A stretch of 64,000 nt of DNA from Chionoecetes opilio. Taxonomy: Eukaryota > Arthropoda > Malacostraca > Decapoda > Majidae. The DNA lies in the NCBI GenBank assembly GCA_016584305.1, contig JACEEZ010013409.1, forward strand, positions 1 through 64,000, in the 5' to 3' direction. The translations under genes and the position numbers were made by a program. Below, piece by piece: positions 21,481 through 32,315 of the stretch (within the stretch, counting starts at the first letter, position 1; each line of letters begins with the position of its first letter). The notes beneath the pieces are model-generated. The model saw nothing but the letters and a program-made list of their open reading frames with translations, was not told the origin of the DNA and did no database searches.

Positions 21481-22379
21481 CCAAAAAAAACATAGTATAA
21501 TAATAAAATCATATGTGTCCCAAATGTATAAAAAAAACATTTTAGTGCACTATATTTTAAAAAAACTAAACCCAAAACCAAACCTCCTACCTTCCCCCCA
21601 AGAAAACCTTTAAATTTCCCAATCCCCTTTTAAAACCACAAAGTTTTACCCCAAAAAACCATAAAATTAAAACAAAAAAGTTCCTAACCGAAAAAATATT
21701 CCACTAAGTACTAAACCTACCTATTAACCAAAAATATACCCCTAACCTTAACCACAAATATCCCTACCTACCTTAACACAAAGATACTACAACACTAACC
21801 CCAAAGGTATCTAAGAATTTTTAACCCAATTTTCCTCCAAACTCCCAGGGATACTAGGTACTAACCAAACCCGGGAAACCTATTAACCAAAAACTTAACA
21901 CCAAATATCCCAACCAAATTCCCAAAGTTTTACCAAACCCCAACTAACTTAACCCAAGTTTTACCAATTTCCCTAAAATTTCCCAAATTTTACCATTCTT
22001 CATTTTTCTAATTACCAAAGTTATTTAACTACAAAATATTCAACTAACCTTAACCAAATATAAAAACCCAAATTACCCCAAGTATAAAAAAAACTAGAAT
22101 TTTTTTTTTTTCTATTTCTCGGACTTCTGTCCAAACCAAGGGGGTTCCTGGGGAAATTTTAAATGGTGAATATAAGGCACAAAATAACTCTTTTCCTTAA
22201 AAACGGAAATACCAAATTTTGGGTTTATGAAAAACGCATTTTTTCATGGTTTTTTCTAAACGCTTGGAAAGTCCCATTTTTTTAAATTTCCTATTACATT
22301 GGTGTAGATACTGGGGGGCCCCGGACCCAGTTTTTATTTGGCGGTGCCCCTCTCGCACACTGCCATAAAAAGGTCCCTG
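21481..22379. other. Low-quality AT-rich sequence with CTAACC-like words
   Basis: Bases 21560-22090 contain many CCTAACC, TAACCAAA and TACCTA words without a fixed period, resembling a worn version of the CCTAA minisatellite. Bases 22090-22379 are unassigned; CTGGGGGGCCCCGGACCCAG at 22311 is a short palindrome. Confidence 0.4.
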
Positions 22380-22383
22380 TGAA

Positions 22384-23690
22384 ATGGTTTGGGGTTTTAA
22401 GGCGCCTCAAATTTCAAACCTTCACAAGAACCCCTCCTCATTTTTAAAAAAAGGACCTTTTGGAACCAAAAAAGGGGGAAAGTGTTCTTTTTTTTCTTGG
22501 GGCCTTCTTGAGGCCTTTCCTTTGCCCCAATTCCTGCTGCCTCTAGCAAATTTTACCCGGAAGCCGCTTCGGCCCCGGACGTACAAGGTGCCCCTCAGCG
22601 GCTTTGCCCTGGGAGGCGGTCCTTTTCCGAGGTTTAATGGGGGTTGCCCCAAGGCCGGTCCTTCCAGGGACCCCTTCCGGTCGGTCCTCTGCAGGGCTTT
22701 CCGAAGAACGAAGGGGGGCACTGACATGCACCTTCTCCCCCAAATCGCTGAGTTCTCTTCGAGAAAATGCTTGTCATGTGAATCGCTTCCTCCCCCTTTT
22801 TTGGGATTCGAAGAGGAATTTGGGTTTTCGGAAACCTTACCACGGGAAGTGGGCCGGGTTTTCGCCTCCTTTGGAAGGTTTGTCATTAGTCCTTTCAGGA
22901 AGGCACGTCTTTTCAAGCTTGCCAGGAGATCGGGGGCAAGATTCTTGAGTCCCCAGCCAAGGGCCCCCCGGGGAACCCGGCCCCTTTCGTCCCCCAGGTG
23001 CGGGGGAAATTCCATTGCGACGAGAGAGGCCTGGCCACCCCGGGGGCCTTGAGCCCCGGGCAGGAGCGGAAGGGGGCGCCTTCCCCGCAGTGAATGAGAA
23101 TCCATGCCTCCCAGGGGGTTCGACACGGGTTCGGAAGCCAAAGTTCTTCCCTTAGCCTTGCTGGCCATCCTTGGGCCGAGAACTCTACAGTCCTCCGAGT
23201 TTCCATCCGCCCGGCAGGTCCACGTCCCTTGAAAGGAGCGTTCGGTTCGTATGCCAGAGAGGAAGAGCGAAGTTTTTCCCGTAAAATCCAGGACCACCTC
23301 TGGACTTGGCCCAGCCCCAAAACTTCTCGGTCTGCTCCCCCCGAAACTTGCCAGATGTGAACCGTGTTTCAAAACCCGAACCCATGTCTTCCCTGACGGG
23401 TTTCGCAACTTAAACTCCCGCCACCGTTTCTCCTCATCCAATTGAAAGGAAAGAAGGAATCGGGCCTTTTCCGGTTCAGGTCCCCCGCCCGGGTCGAGAG
23501 GTGGACAGGAGTTTTTTCTCCTGCACCTTTGGGTTTTTTGGGTTCCGCTTTCGTTTTCTCGGCGGCGCCTCCTTCCCGGAACCGCTTGGACCGTTCCTCT
23601 TCGAACCGCTATCCCTTCCTTCCGGACTTGGCATTCAGCTGCGATGTTTTCTTCCCGCTCCGACAACTTCTCTGTCCTTTTAATTAGTTT
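22384..23690 (-). other. GC-rich coding-like region of unknown function
   Basis: Base composition changes sharply here (GC-rich, few homopolymer runs over 6) and an uninterrupted minus-strand frame runs 414 codons (23666-22422), the longest in the window. Other minus-strand frames are also long: MPSPEGRDSGSK then a Lys/Arg-rich stretch near 23640-23500, and SLKRRAFLKGLMTNLPKEAK near 22920-22850. The protein is rich in Arg, Gly, Pro and Lys, lacks membrane segments and known catalytic motifs, and would have charged basic tails like a retroelement Gag. That reading is only a guess. GC-rich sequence is depleted of stops, so the long frame alone is not proof of a gene. Unit 2 lacks this block, so it is probably an insertion. 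Confidence 0.3.
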
Positions 23691-24119
23691 TCCTTAGGAG
23701 AGGATGGCGATTCGAAGTTTTCTTGGATTCCCCTTTAAAACCCCCTATGAGTTGGGCCGCTTGTGTTTTTTCTTTTGGGGATTCCCCTTTTCAGTCCTTC
23801 ATTGTGCCGGCTGTTAGTTCGGAGTTGGTAAATCCGCGCCGCCCGGGGGAAACCTCCCCCCCGGGCCTTCCGCCAGGTGCCCCCCTCTGTCCTCTCCGGT
23901 TGGTTGGAAATCGGGGCCTCTCCTTCACATTCCCCGTTGGGGAAAGGGGGAGGTGCGAAGCCAAAGATTTTTGGGGGCCTCTTGTTCCTTTACCTAGAGT
24001 TTGGGTGGGAATTTGAGAAATCCGAATTTACCAGCTTTTTGCATTTTCGTCCCCCTAATTTACTTATTGTCAAATTTTCCGGGGGTACCTTTTGGGAGAA
24101 CCGCCCAACCCCGCGCTCC
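23691..24119. other. Unassigned GC-rich sequence
   Basis: Continuation of the GC-rich block. The frames (97-118 codons, plus strand) show no recognisable domain. Confidence 0.3.
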
Positions 24120-24245
24120 TTTCCCCCCTTTTTTCATCTTGGGCCCTTAATTTTTAACCGACCATCTCCTAAATTACCGGCTCCGGTTTTTTGGGGGTTG
24201 GAACTTTGTAGGCATCACTGCCTGTTCCTGTGATCCTGGGGAGGG
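24120..24245. repeat. Fragment of the 145-bp repeat seen in tandem at 54.9-55.2 kb
   Basis: TTGGAACTTTGTAGGC, CACTGCCTGTTCCTGTGATC and GGGG match the two tandem units at 54930-55225, marking where units 1 and 2 again align. Confidence 0.55.
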
Positions 24246-26361
24246 TTTTAGGAAAACCTGAACGAGTGACTGTTATTGTGGCCCCAAAGCTATTGGGCCC
24301 CAATTTAACGCATACTGAAAGGAGACCGGATTAACGACGTCATTTTTACACTTTTGCACTTACTATTACCCATTTCTAATCCAGGGAAAATAACCCTAGG
24401 TCTAATATAATTTGTACTTTCGGGGAAGGGGGGAACATTAATTTTCCAACTGCCCTTGGTACGATGGGGGGCCGCCCGTTGGTAAAAAGGGACCGGAACC
24501 CCATGGGCCGTTTATTGGGGGTCGTAAGGAATTATTCGTTAATAATCAAGTAAAATAGAAAAGGGCGGATTACGTGGGTAACGTCTTTGTTTTCACTATT
24601 TCCAATTCACTTCATAATCCTCTTAATCGGGAAATTTAACCAAAGGGCTGGAATAACTACCTTTCTGGACCTCCACCCACACACCATTTACGTTGTTTTC
24701 CTTTGGGTCTAGCTGCCCGCGCATTGGTCTTTTTTACCGGAAAGGGTTTAATTATTCAAATCCTTTAAAAAATTTATTCAATTATTCTATCCGCCCTTAT
24801 CTCTTACTCAATATTAATTAAACCTTACATTTTTTAAAATTAAATTCCTATCCCCTTTTATTTGCGGCATCCTCCTCATTTTTAAACAACCACCCCATAA
24901 ATGGAAAAGATCTATGGGAATAATTTCCAAATTATTTGGGAATTTAAATTAAATTCCTTTAAAAATTAATCCCTAAACCCCTTTTTCCCCAGAAACAGTA
25001 ATTCCCTATAGGGGAAAAACCCTAAACCCAGCACCTTTTTTTTTGGGAAACCCTTGTGGGTTAATACTAATCAATCCTTTTTAGAAAGTGGAAGGCTACT
25101 GATCTTTCCATTTGTAAACCATAAAAATGCTGTCAGTCTTTAACAATCAAACAAGTTTTTCGATACAGACGGGGTCGAAAATTAACAATTCACCCGGATT
25201 TCTGGTTAAAGGGGCTACAAAGGTCGCCATTTGTGTTTAGTTCGGGTGCCCTTCCGGGGCTTAATATTAAAAAAAAAACAGAGTGGAAACCCGGGACGCG
25301 TACAAAACCCCACTAAAGCTGAGGGTTTTGGTTTCGTCCTGTAAAAATTGTATAATTTAAGCCACACCTTGGACAACATATAAAATAAAGGGTGGTAGTC
25401 TGATATAACTGGCATTATTTTTAACCAGAAACAGTAGTATAAGTTAACCATCTTAATATGGGGGGAAATAAGGGTCTATTTTGTTTTTAATTTATAATTG
25501 TTGCGGAACTCAAAAGGGGAGTTTCTGAATAAATAAGGTAAATTTAGTTACAATCCAAATTTTGGCGGGAAGTCATAGAGGTGTTTAACCAAAAAGGGGC
25601 CAAATCCAAGGTGGAACCCAGGATAAAATAAACATATTTTGGTTTGAGGGTGCACCCGGGGCCCAGGCAAATCAAAATATCTGTAAGTACACGGTGGGTT
25701 CTCCTAATAAAAAGAAGCTTCCCCTGTTTTGTGGTTAAACAAGGAAGGTTTCAATATTGTGTCAAAGAAAAGGCCACAAACACACCCCACACCCACACAC
25801 ACACCACACACCACACACCTCAAAACCCAAAACCAAACACAACAAACCCAACATCTTTTGGGTAAGTTGGTCAAATTACCTAATAGTCAAATTAACCGGG
25901 TAACTCTCTATTCATTATTTTTTGGGCCCTTTTTTCCTATCATTACCAGTTTTTTATTATTAAAAAATATTTAAATAAATTCAGTTTCCCAAAATTTAAT
26001 ATTTTTTTAAAAATTTGTTAAAAAAAATTTTCTTGCTTTCATTGAAAAAGAATCTGAGTATTTTGTTCATATTGAGCCTTATTTCGGGCCAATCACAATG
26101 ACTGGATATTCCAAGATTTTAAATCCCCCTTAAAAACAAAATTTAAAAATTTAAAACAATAATGAATGATTTAATATTTTAAACAATTTCCCAAAATTAC
26201 ACAAGCTTTTAAAATTGGTAAAATTAGAATTATTTTTAAATCCTTTGGCCCCCTAATGCCATACTTTACCTTAGGACTAAGAACGGGGACTTTCCCAGAC
26301 TTGAAGGATTTAAAAGCGAAGGATTAAAATTGGTCCTCCTAATTTTTCAACAATTTAAAAT
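24246..26361. other. Unassigned AT-rich sequence with (CA)n, alignable to 55.2-57.7 kb
   Basis: No gene. A (CA)n-rich stretch lies at 25778-25835, followed by CAATCACAATGACTGGATATT near 26091. The same landmarks appear in the same order at about 56915-56980 and 57338, so this is low-identity segmental duplication. Coding frames are short and AT-driven. Confidence 0.4.
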
Positions 26362-26505
26362 GTCTTTCCTCCCTTTCCCTCCCTTCTTCCTTTCCCCTCC
26401 TTCCTTGTCCCACCCCTCCCCTCTTCCCTCCTCCCCTTCCCCTCCTTCCCTTCCCTTCCTTCCTCCTTCCCCCCTTTCCCCTTTCCCTCCCCCCCCCGCC
26501 TTCTT
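26362..26505. repeat. Polypyrimidine tract (CCCTTCC-rich)
   Basis: About 145 bp almost entirely C and T. The counterpart in unit 2 is at 57687-57880. Confidence 0.9.
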
Positions 26506-26935
26506 CTCCGCCTATTGTATTTATACGTAATGATCATATATCAGAGCACGCTGGGCAGCCGCGGCACCGCATGGGGGAGGTCGGACTCCACTGGGCCACT
26601 AGTAAGGCTAAGGATTATTCAAACTAGCTCGAATTATGGAAAGTTATTGAAAAATTTGAACGGCCTGAACAGTTGAATTATCCGAAGTTTTGAATTATAT
26701 GGTTTTCCCTTTAGAGAGGCTTTACTGTAATGTCCATTTTTTTCCATTGCTCTCAATTGACGCAGCGTGATAATGTCGCCTCTCTCTCTTTCTCTCTCTC
26801 TCTCTCCCTCTTGCAGGTATATTTAATGTCCCGTTTTATCAAGTTTTTCTTTTTATTATTTAGATGATGTAATTACCTCTTTATCATGTCCTGTAGCCTA
26901 CATAGGATTTGGTGGGTGTGTGTATTTACCTAGTT
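26506..26935 (+). other. Leader of zinc-finger unit 1, part 1
   Basis: It contains CCTATTGTATTTATACGTAATGATCATATATCAG, GGGCAGCCGCGGCACCGCATGG, CACTGGGCCACTAGTAAGGC, then the block shared with all units: GACGCAGCGTGATAATGTCGCC, (TC)n and CTCTTGCAGGTATATTTAATG. The (GT)n tract that follows is split by the LINE at 26936. CACTGGGCCACTAGTAAGGC and the GCCGCGG motif occur only in units 1 and 2. Confidence 0.6.
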
Positions 26936-28364
26936 GTAACATACAGGGAAAAGAGCTATGCTCCCTACTGTCCGTCTCCAAATCTACTATTATCCAGCTT
27001 GCCTTTGAATCCTGAAAACTTTTTTGCATTAATCACTTCTGCATCAAGGCCCGTTCCAGGCTTCTATGCTTCTATAAGGGAAGCTGTATTTTTTTATGTC
27101 CTCTTGCATGTTTGTCCTTTTCAATTTCTTTCATGACCCCTTGTACTTCTGTCGTCCACACAAACAGATAATTTCTTCAATTTTTTCCAGACCCATTGTG
27201 CTCTATACACTGCTATAAAAACTCCCCTTTCTCTTCTTTTCTCAAGTGTTTTGGGAGTTTTAGTCTTGAAAGTCTTTTTCTATGTTAAAATCTCTCAGGT
27301 TGGAGCCATTTTTGTGGCTGCTCTTTGTATTCTCTCAATCTTCCTTATATCCCTTTTTTTTATGTGGTGACCAATCACTGCCGCATATTCCCAAACCTTT
27401 GGGCGAATCAAAGATGTTATCAATTTCTTGATCATCTCTTCATCCAGATATTTGAATGCCATTCTTATATTCCTCAGCAAACTGGTAGCATCTCCTGTGA
27501 TCTTGTTTATATGCTTCTCTGGGGACAAATTGTCCTTAATCCATACTCCCAGATCTTTTTCGACCTTTGTTTTGATTATCCATTCGTTTCCCATCGAAAA
27601 CTTTCCTCTCTGTCTCTTTTTGCTACTGCCCATTTCCATTTACTTTACACTTTTGGCATTAAACTCCATTTCCCATAGTTGACTCCATCTGAAATCTTAT
27701 CTAGATCCTTTTGTAAATCCTCACAGTCCTCTTTACTTGTACTTTTCTTAGTAATTTAGCATCATCAGCGAATAAACTCTAATAACTGTTTACTCCTTCT
27801 GCCATAAACATTTACATAGACCAAGAACATCACTGGGCCAATACTGATCCTTGAGGAACTCCACTTATCACACTGCACAATTCTGAACCCTTTTTATCTT
27901 TTATTACTGTTCTCATCTCTCTGTTGCTCAAAAGTCTTCCATCCACTTCAGCAAAACCCCCTTCAACCTCCTACATGTTCTAGCTTCCAGAGGGAGTCTC
28001 TTATGAGGTACCTTGTCAATGCCTTTTTTTAGGTCCAAGTAAATGCAATCGACCCACCCCTTTTCTTTCCTGTGTCACATCGATCACTCGAGTAAAAGCT
28101 CAATAGATTTGTTGTACATGACATTCCTCCTCTAAATCCAAACTGGGCCCCCTGCAAGTGTGTTTGTCTCTTCCAAATATTTCAACCATCTGTCCTTCAC
28201 AATTTTTTCACACATTTTTGCCAAATACACTTTTTAATGATACTGGCCTGTATTTTTGTGGTTCTTCTTTGTCACCTCCTTTGTGAATTGGCACAATATT
28301 TGCTCTTTTCCAATCAAACGGGAAATCTGCTCTCCTTGAGAGTTCCCCTTGATTGGAAAAGAGC
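26936..28364 (-). mobile_element. Jockey-type LINE (RT domain, 5'-truncated), unit 1
   Basis: Minus-strand ORF2 fragments in order: WKRANIVPIHKGG and YRPVSL (RT fingers, 28320-28220), LFADDAKLL with the catalytic FADD at 27761-27772, then EKDLGVWIKDNLSPEKHINK, NIRMAFKYLDEEMIKKL, LIRPKVWEYAAV and IRKIERIQRAATKM (thumb, 27560-27300), and a C-terminal GFKGKLDNSRFGDG near 26990. The enzyme would nick DNA and copy its RNA at the target. It is frame-shifted and lacks the 5' half including the endonuclease, so it is dead. It sits inside a (GT)n tract that is empty in unit 0 (5440-5470). At its 5' end a 16-bp segment is present in inverse orientation. Confidence 0.8.
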
Positions 28365-28807
28365 GTTTTGTGTGTGTGTGTGTAGCAGTGAGGGAGTGCA
28401 TGTGACATCCTTTCACCTGTGTTTATTTGGGGCACTCACCACACACAAACCTTCTTGACTTCATTGCAAAAGTAAACGGTGATGTGATGTCACTGCTGTG
28501 TTTGTGTAGAGTGGTGGCGTGAGGCTCCTGTTCCCGGCCTTCTCCTTGGCTGCACACACTGGCTAGGTGTTGGCTGGAGGGGGGGAAGCGGAAGCACCCT
28601 TCAGGAAGCACTTGCCTGCTTTTTGTGTGACGGCCACCAATGTTAAGGTGCTGAGGTGAAGAGTCCAGGTCGGCGCCCCCCCCAGGACTCCTCCCGGCTT
28701 CCCTTGTATTAGGGAATCTTGGGTTTATCCCCGGGGCCTCCGCCGGGGTTCCTGCAGGGCCAGCTGACGCCTCCCACACAGGGGGTGCTGGCAGAAGTAG
28801 TGCTGCA
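28365..28807 (+). other. Leader of zinc-finger unit 1, part 2
   Basis: (GT)n, TAGCAGTGAGGGAGTGCATG, ACACTGGCTAGGTGTTGGCTGG, GGAAGCACTTG and GCCGGGGTTCCTGCAGGGCC, all shared with 5460-6066 and 59880-60334. It ends in GGCAGAAGTAGTGCTGCAATGG; the purine at -3 and G at +4 give a good start context. Confidence 0.6.
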
Positions 28808-30296
28808 ATGGAGGGCGTGAGCACCTACACTTGTGACCACTGTGGCAAAGTGTGCTCCAGCAAGGCTGGCATTACTGCACAAATCCTCAAACCCCTACAC
28901 GCCAAGACAGAGCTGAGGTGTGACCACTGTGGGAAAGTGTTCACTCGTAAGGATGGTATTAGGAGCCACATGGTACCCACACTGGGGAGAGAAACTTTGA
29001 GTGTCAGGGGTGTAGGAAAACATTTACCTGCAAGAGCCATCTTAACCAACACATCCTCACCCACATGGTGAGAGAAACCTTTTAGTGCAGGAGTGTAGGA
29101 AAACATTTACCTCAAGAGCCCTCTAACCAAAACATTCACCCACACTGGTGAGAGAAACTTTGAGTGCCAAAAGGGTTAGGAAAACATTTACCAAAAGGGC
29201 AGTCTTAACAAACACTGGTCACCCCACACTGGTGAGAGAACTTTGAGTGCCCGGAGTGTGGAAAACATTTACCCAAGAGATCTTAACAACACATGGTCAC
29301 CCACACTGGTTGAGAGAAACTTTGAGTGTCAGGAGTGTAGGAAAACATTTACCGCAAGAGCCATCTTAACCACACATCCCCACCCAACTGGTGGGGAGAA
29401 ACTTTGAGTGCAGGAGTGTAGGAAAAACATTTACCTTCAAGAGCCATCTACCAACATCCTCACCCAACTGGTGAGAGAAACTTTGAGTGCAGGAGTGTAG
29501 GAAAACATTTACCTGCAAGAGGATCTTAACCAACACATTCACCCACACTGGGTGAGAGAAACTTTGAGTGCCCGGAGTGTAGGAAAACATTTACCTCAAG
29601 AGCCCTCTGAACACACACATTCACCCACACTGGTGAGAGAAACTTTGAGTGGGCCCGGATGTAGGGAAAAAATTTCACCCAAGGGCCAATTAACAACACA
29701 TCCTCACCCCACTGGTGAGAGAAACTTTGAGTGCCAGGAGTGTGGAAAACATTTCCCACAAGAGCAATCTTAACAAAAAAAATCCCCACCCACACTGGTG
29801 AGAGAAACTTTGAGTGCCAGGATTGTGGTAAAAAATTTACCTGCAAGAGCCCTCTTAACCAACACATGCTCACCCACACTGGTGAGAGAAACTTTGAGTG
29901 CCAGGAGTGTGGAAAACATTTACAGAAGAGCAGTCTAACAAACACTGGTCAACCCCACACTGGTGAGAGAAACTTTGAGTGCCAGGGTGTAGGAAAACAT
30001 TTCCCCGGAAGGCAGTCCCGAACACACACTGCTCACCCCCAAATGGGAGAGAAACTTTGAGTGCCCGGAGTGTAGGAAATCATTTACCCGGAAGGGCAGT
30101 CTAACAAAAACATGGTCACCAACACTGGTGAGAGAAACTTTGAGTGTCAGGAGTGTGGAAAACATTTACCCCGAAGAGCCAATCTTAACAGACACATGCT
30201 CACCCACACTGGCGAGAGGGAAATACAAATGTGATATTGCGGCAAGTGTTTCCTAGCAAGGGTCGTGTTGCCAGGCATATCCAGACACACCTGTGA
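28808..30296 (+). pseudogene. Poly-C2H2 zinc-finger gene, unit 1 (best preserved, still frame-shifted)
   Basis: ATG at 28808 begins MEGVSTYTCDHCGKVC. An unbroken frame of 87 codons covers the two N-terminal fingers (CDHCGKVCSSKAG and CDHCGKVFTRKDG) and the start of the third. About 15 near-identical fingers of the FECQECRKTF / FECQECGKHF class follow, with HTGERN linkers and an 84-bp period. A distinct last finger (YKCDI, CGKCFLARVVLP, RHIQTHL) ends in TGA at 30294. Specificity residues vary little: position -1 is C, R, P or Q, position 3 mostly S or H, position 6 Q, K or T. The protein would be a nuclear DNA-binding factor of about 490 residues; no other domain is seen. Indels at most finger boundaries break the frame. 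The similarity among fingers suggests recent homogenisation by unequal exchange or gene conversion. Confidence 0.82.
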
Positions 30297-30444
30297 GGAG
30301 GGAGTGGCTGTGTGCATTCAATGTAAAGTAAAGCATGGGGACCTTAGGGTAACGCCAAAGCCGTCTGTATGTAAAAAACCTGCGCCGGAGATTGATGACG
30401 TCACGGACGGAGTCTGTACGAGGCCACCGAGATGACAAGTTTAC
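30297..30444 (+). other. 3' flank of zinc-finger unit 1
   Basis: Shared with 8374-8569 and 62092-62249, including ATTCAATGTAAAGTAAAGCA and CACGGACGGAGTCTGTACGAGG. Confidence 0.5.
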
Positions 30445-30925
30445 CTACCTAATATTGTTTATCAGTATAAAGATTTTACTGTTATCTTCGGAAATGTTTG
30501 TTCTTTAATATTATCAAAAAAAAAAACCGTAAACACACTAGAAAATGCCATTAAAGAGACTCAAGAAATATGCTTGACTTAACTCTTCGCCATTTAATAT
30601 TTTGCTCAAAAACATTTTACATGGAGAATATCATAAAGCGGAATTTAATTAGCTTTCCATTGCTATATTTGTATCTGAAATTTATCATAAATTAGCGTTA
30701 ACCTAAATAAAATACATCATCAATCGGGGAATTTTTCCCGATTCATTATTTTGTACTATTTTGCAGGTTTTTTCTTTCCCTTTAAAAGGGCAATTTTCCC
30801 CCTTTTTGTATTTAGTTGTTTTTTATCGGTTTTTTTTTTTTTAAATGTTTTGATTTTTAAAAATTATAGAACAAACATTTCCGAAGATACAGTATATCTT
30901 TTATTCCGATAAACATAAATTAGGT
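30445..30925. repeat. Foldback element, copy 5 (right arm damaged)
   Basis: The left arm and the central CATCATCAATCGGGGAATTTTTCCCGATT are clear. Much of the right arm (30750-30860) is replaced by T-rich low-quality sequence before AACAAACATTTCCGAAGATAC resumes the end. Confidence 0.8.
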
Positions 30926-31490
30926 TTGGAAATTACCCGATTTCATGATGACTTGTGGTCGTGGAGGGCCCACTCTGATGATGACTCACCGTCCATCTCG
31001 CCTCCCAGACGCAGGCTTTCTACATAGAGACGGCTTTGGGAACCCGTCGGAGCTCAGAGGGGAGAGTCACCACAGATAACAGCCGGGGAGAATAGCCAGA
31101 GTTCCTGTACAAGAGAGAGTGGCAGGAGTTTGGTCTCAGGAAATGTAACAAGAATATTTAAACCTGCAAGTGCCCAGCCTGCGTCTCCCTTCCTTCTCCA
31201 TGCAACATATACGTAGTAATACATAGGAAGAACAGATACAGGCTAGCTATTGGTCTATAACGAGGTATCTGCTGAACATACTACTAACTATCAACTACAT
31301 GTAGAGGACAGTTGGAAAAAAAAGGTACCATGTCCCTAAAGAAGATAGAACATGGAAGTTCGTAGTGAAGAATGATAGGATATGAAGTTATGCTAACTCA
31401 CAAACTACCGCTGACACTAATCGATCCGGGGGACTATAATATGAATTGCAGGCACTATCAAAACCCATTTTCTTTACAATAGTGTCAAGT
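30926..31490. other. Shared spacer, unit 1
   Basis: Homologous to 9206-9880 and 11596-12149; no gene. Confidence 0.5.
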
Positions 31491-32205
31491 CTGTTTTTAA
31501 ATAAAGTTATTGTGCTGGCTTCTAAAATTAGCTGGTAATTTGTTCCATCCATTGACAACTCTAACATTGAAAATATTCTTTCGGAGATCTGTGATGAAAC
31601 GTTGACCGTTCAGTTTTAAACCCTCGTTTCTTGTTGTCACTTGAGGAGAAAGCTCGAATAGGTGTTGTTGATTAATGACATCAAATCCTTTAACGATCTT
31701 AAAGGTTTCTATCAAGTCCCCACGGATTCTACGATCCTTTAAGGAAAAATATTAAGTTTCCCCCCAGTCTCTCTTCATAAGATAAAATTTCAGAGATGGA
31801 ATTAGTTTGGTTGCTCTTCTTTGAACTGATTCCAATTTGCTTGATCTTTTACGAAACAGGCGACCAGGAATTGAACGGCATATTCTAAGTGTGGCCTAAC
31901 CAAGGCGTGTATAATCGTGTCATTACTTTCGGATTTTTTGTTCAAAGTTGCGTTTAATGAAGCCCCAACATTTATATTCGCCTTTTTACTGGCAGCCAGG
32001 CAATGCGTACTGGTTTTAAGATCATTATGATGATGACACCTAAATCCTTTTCCTGCTGTTTCTTCAGTTAACGATTTTTTTTGCATTTGATAGTTTGTAT
32101 TTGAGTTATCGTTGCCTATATGCATTACTTTACATTTATCGGAATTGAATTTTAATAGCCATTTATCACTCCAATCTGATAGTTTTCGGGGATCACGTTG
32201 TATAG
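31491..32205 (-). pseudogene. 5'-truncated LINE reverse transcriptase fragment, unit 1
   Basis: Minus-strand frames give DLIETFKIVKGFDVINQ and FNVRVVNGWNKLPANF (31715-31497), LVRPHLEYAVQFLVACFVKD and SDWSDKWLLKFNSDKCKVMH (32190-31830). It ends at the same truncation point (32200, next to GGGAGGGGAGGAG) as the copies in unit 0, confirming one ancestral insertion. Confidence 0.8.
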
Positions 32206-32315
32206 GGAGGGGAGGAGAAGGGGGAAGGAGGAGGAGGAGGGGGGAGGAGGGGAGGCAAGGCAGGAAGGAAAGAAGCAAATGGATTACTTTAAACGTGAGA
32301 GAGAGAAGGAAGAAG
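32206..32315. repeat. GGA/GGGA-rich and GA tract, unit 1
   Basis: Counterpart of 12871-12965, interrupted at 32316 by the TIR element. Confidence 0.8.

Noticed and set aside
22384..23052. Plus-strand 222-codon frame opposite the 414-codon frame
   Set aside because: Antisense shadow in a GC-rich, stop-poor region; no recognisable motif.
26330..26537. Coding frames in the CCCTTCC tract (and counterpart at 57.6-57.9 kb)
   Set aside because: Ser/Pro/Phe or Glu/Gly/Arg repeats from a polypyrimidine tract.
28423..28824. 133-codon minus-strand frame before zinc-finger unit 1
   Set aside because: Antisense to the conserved leader, not conserved as a frame in units 0 and 2.
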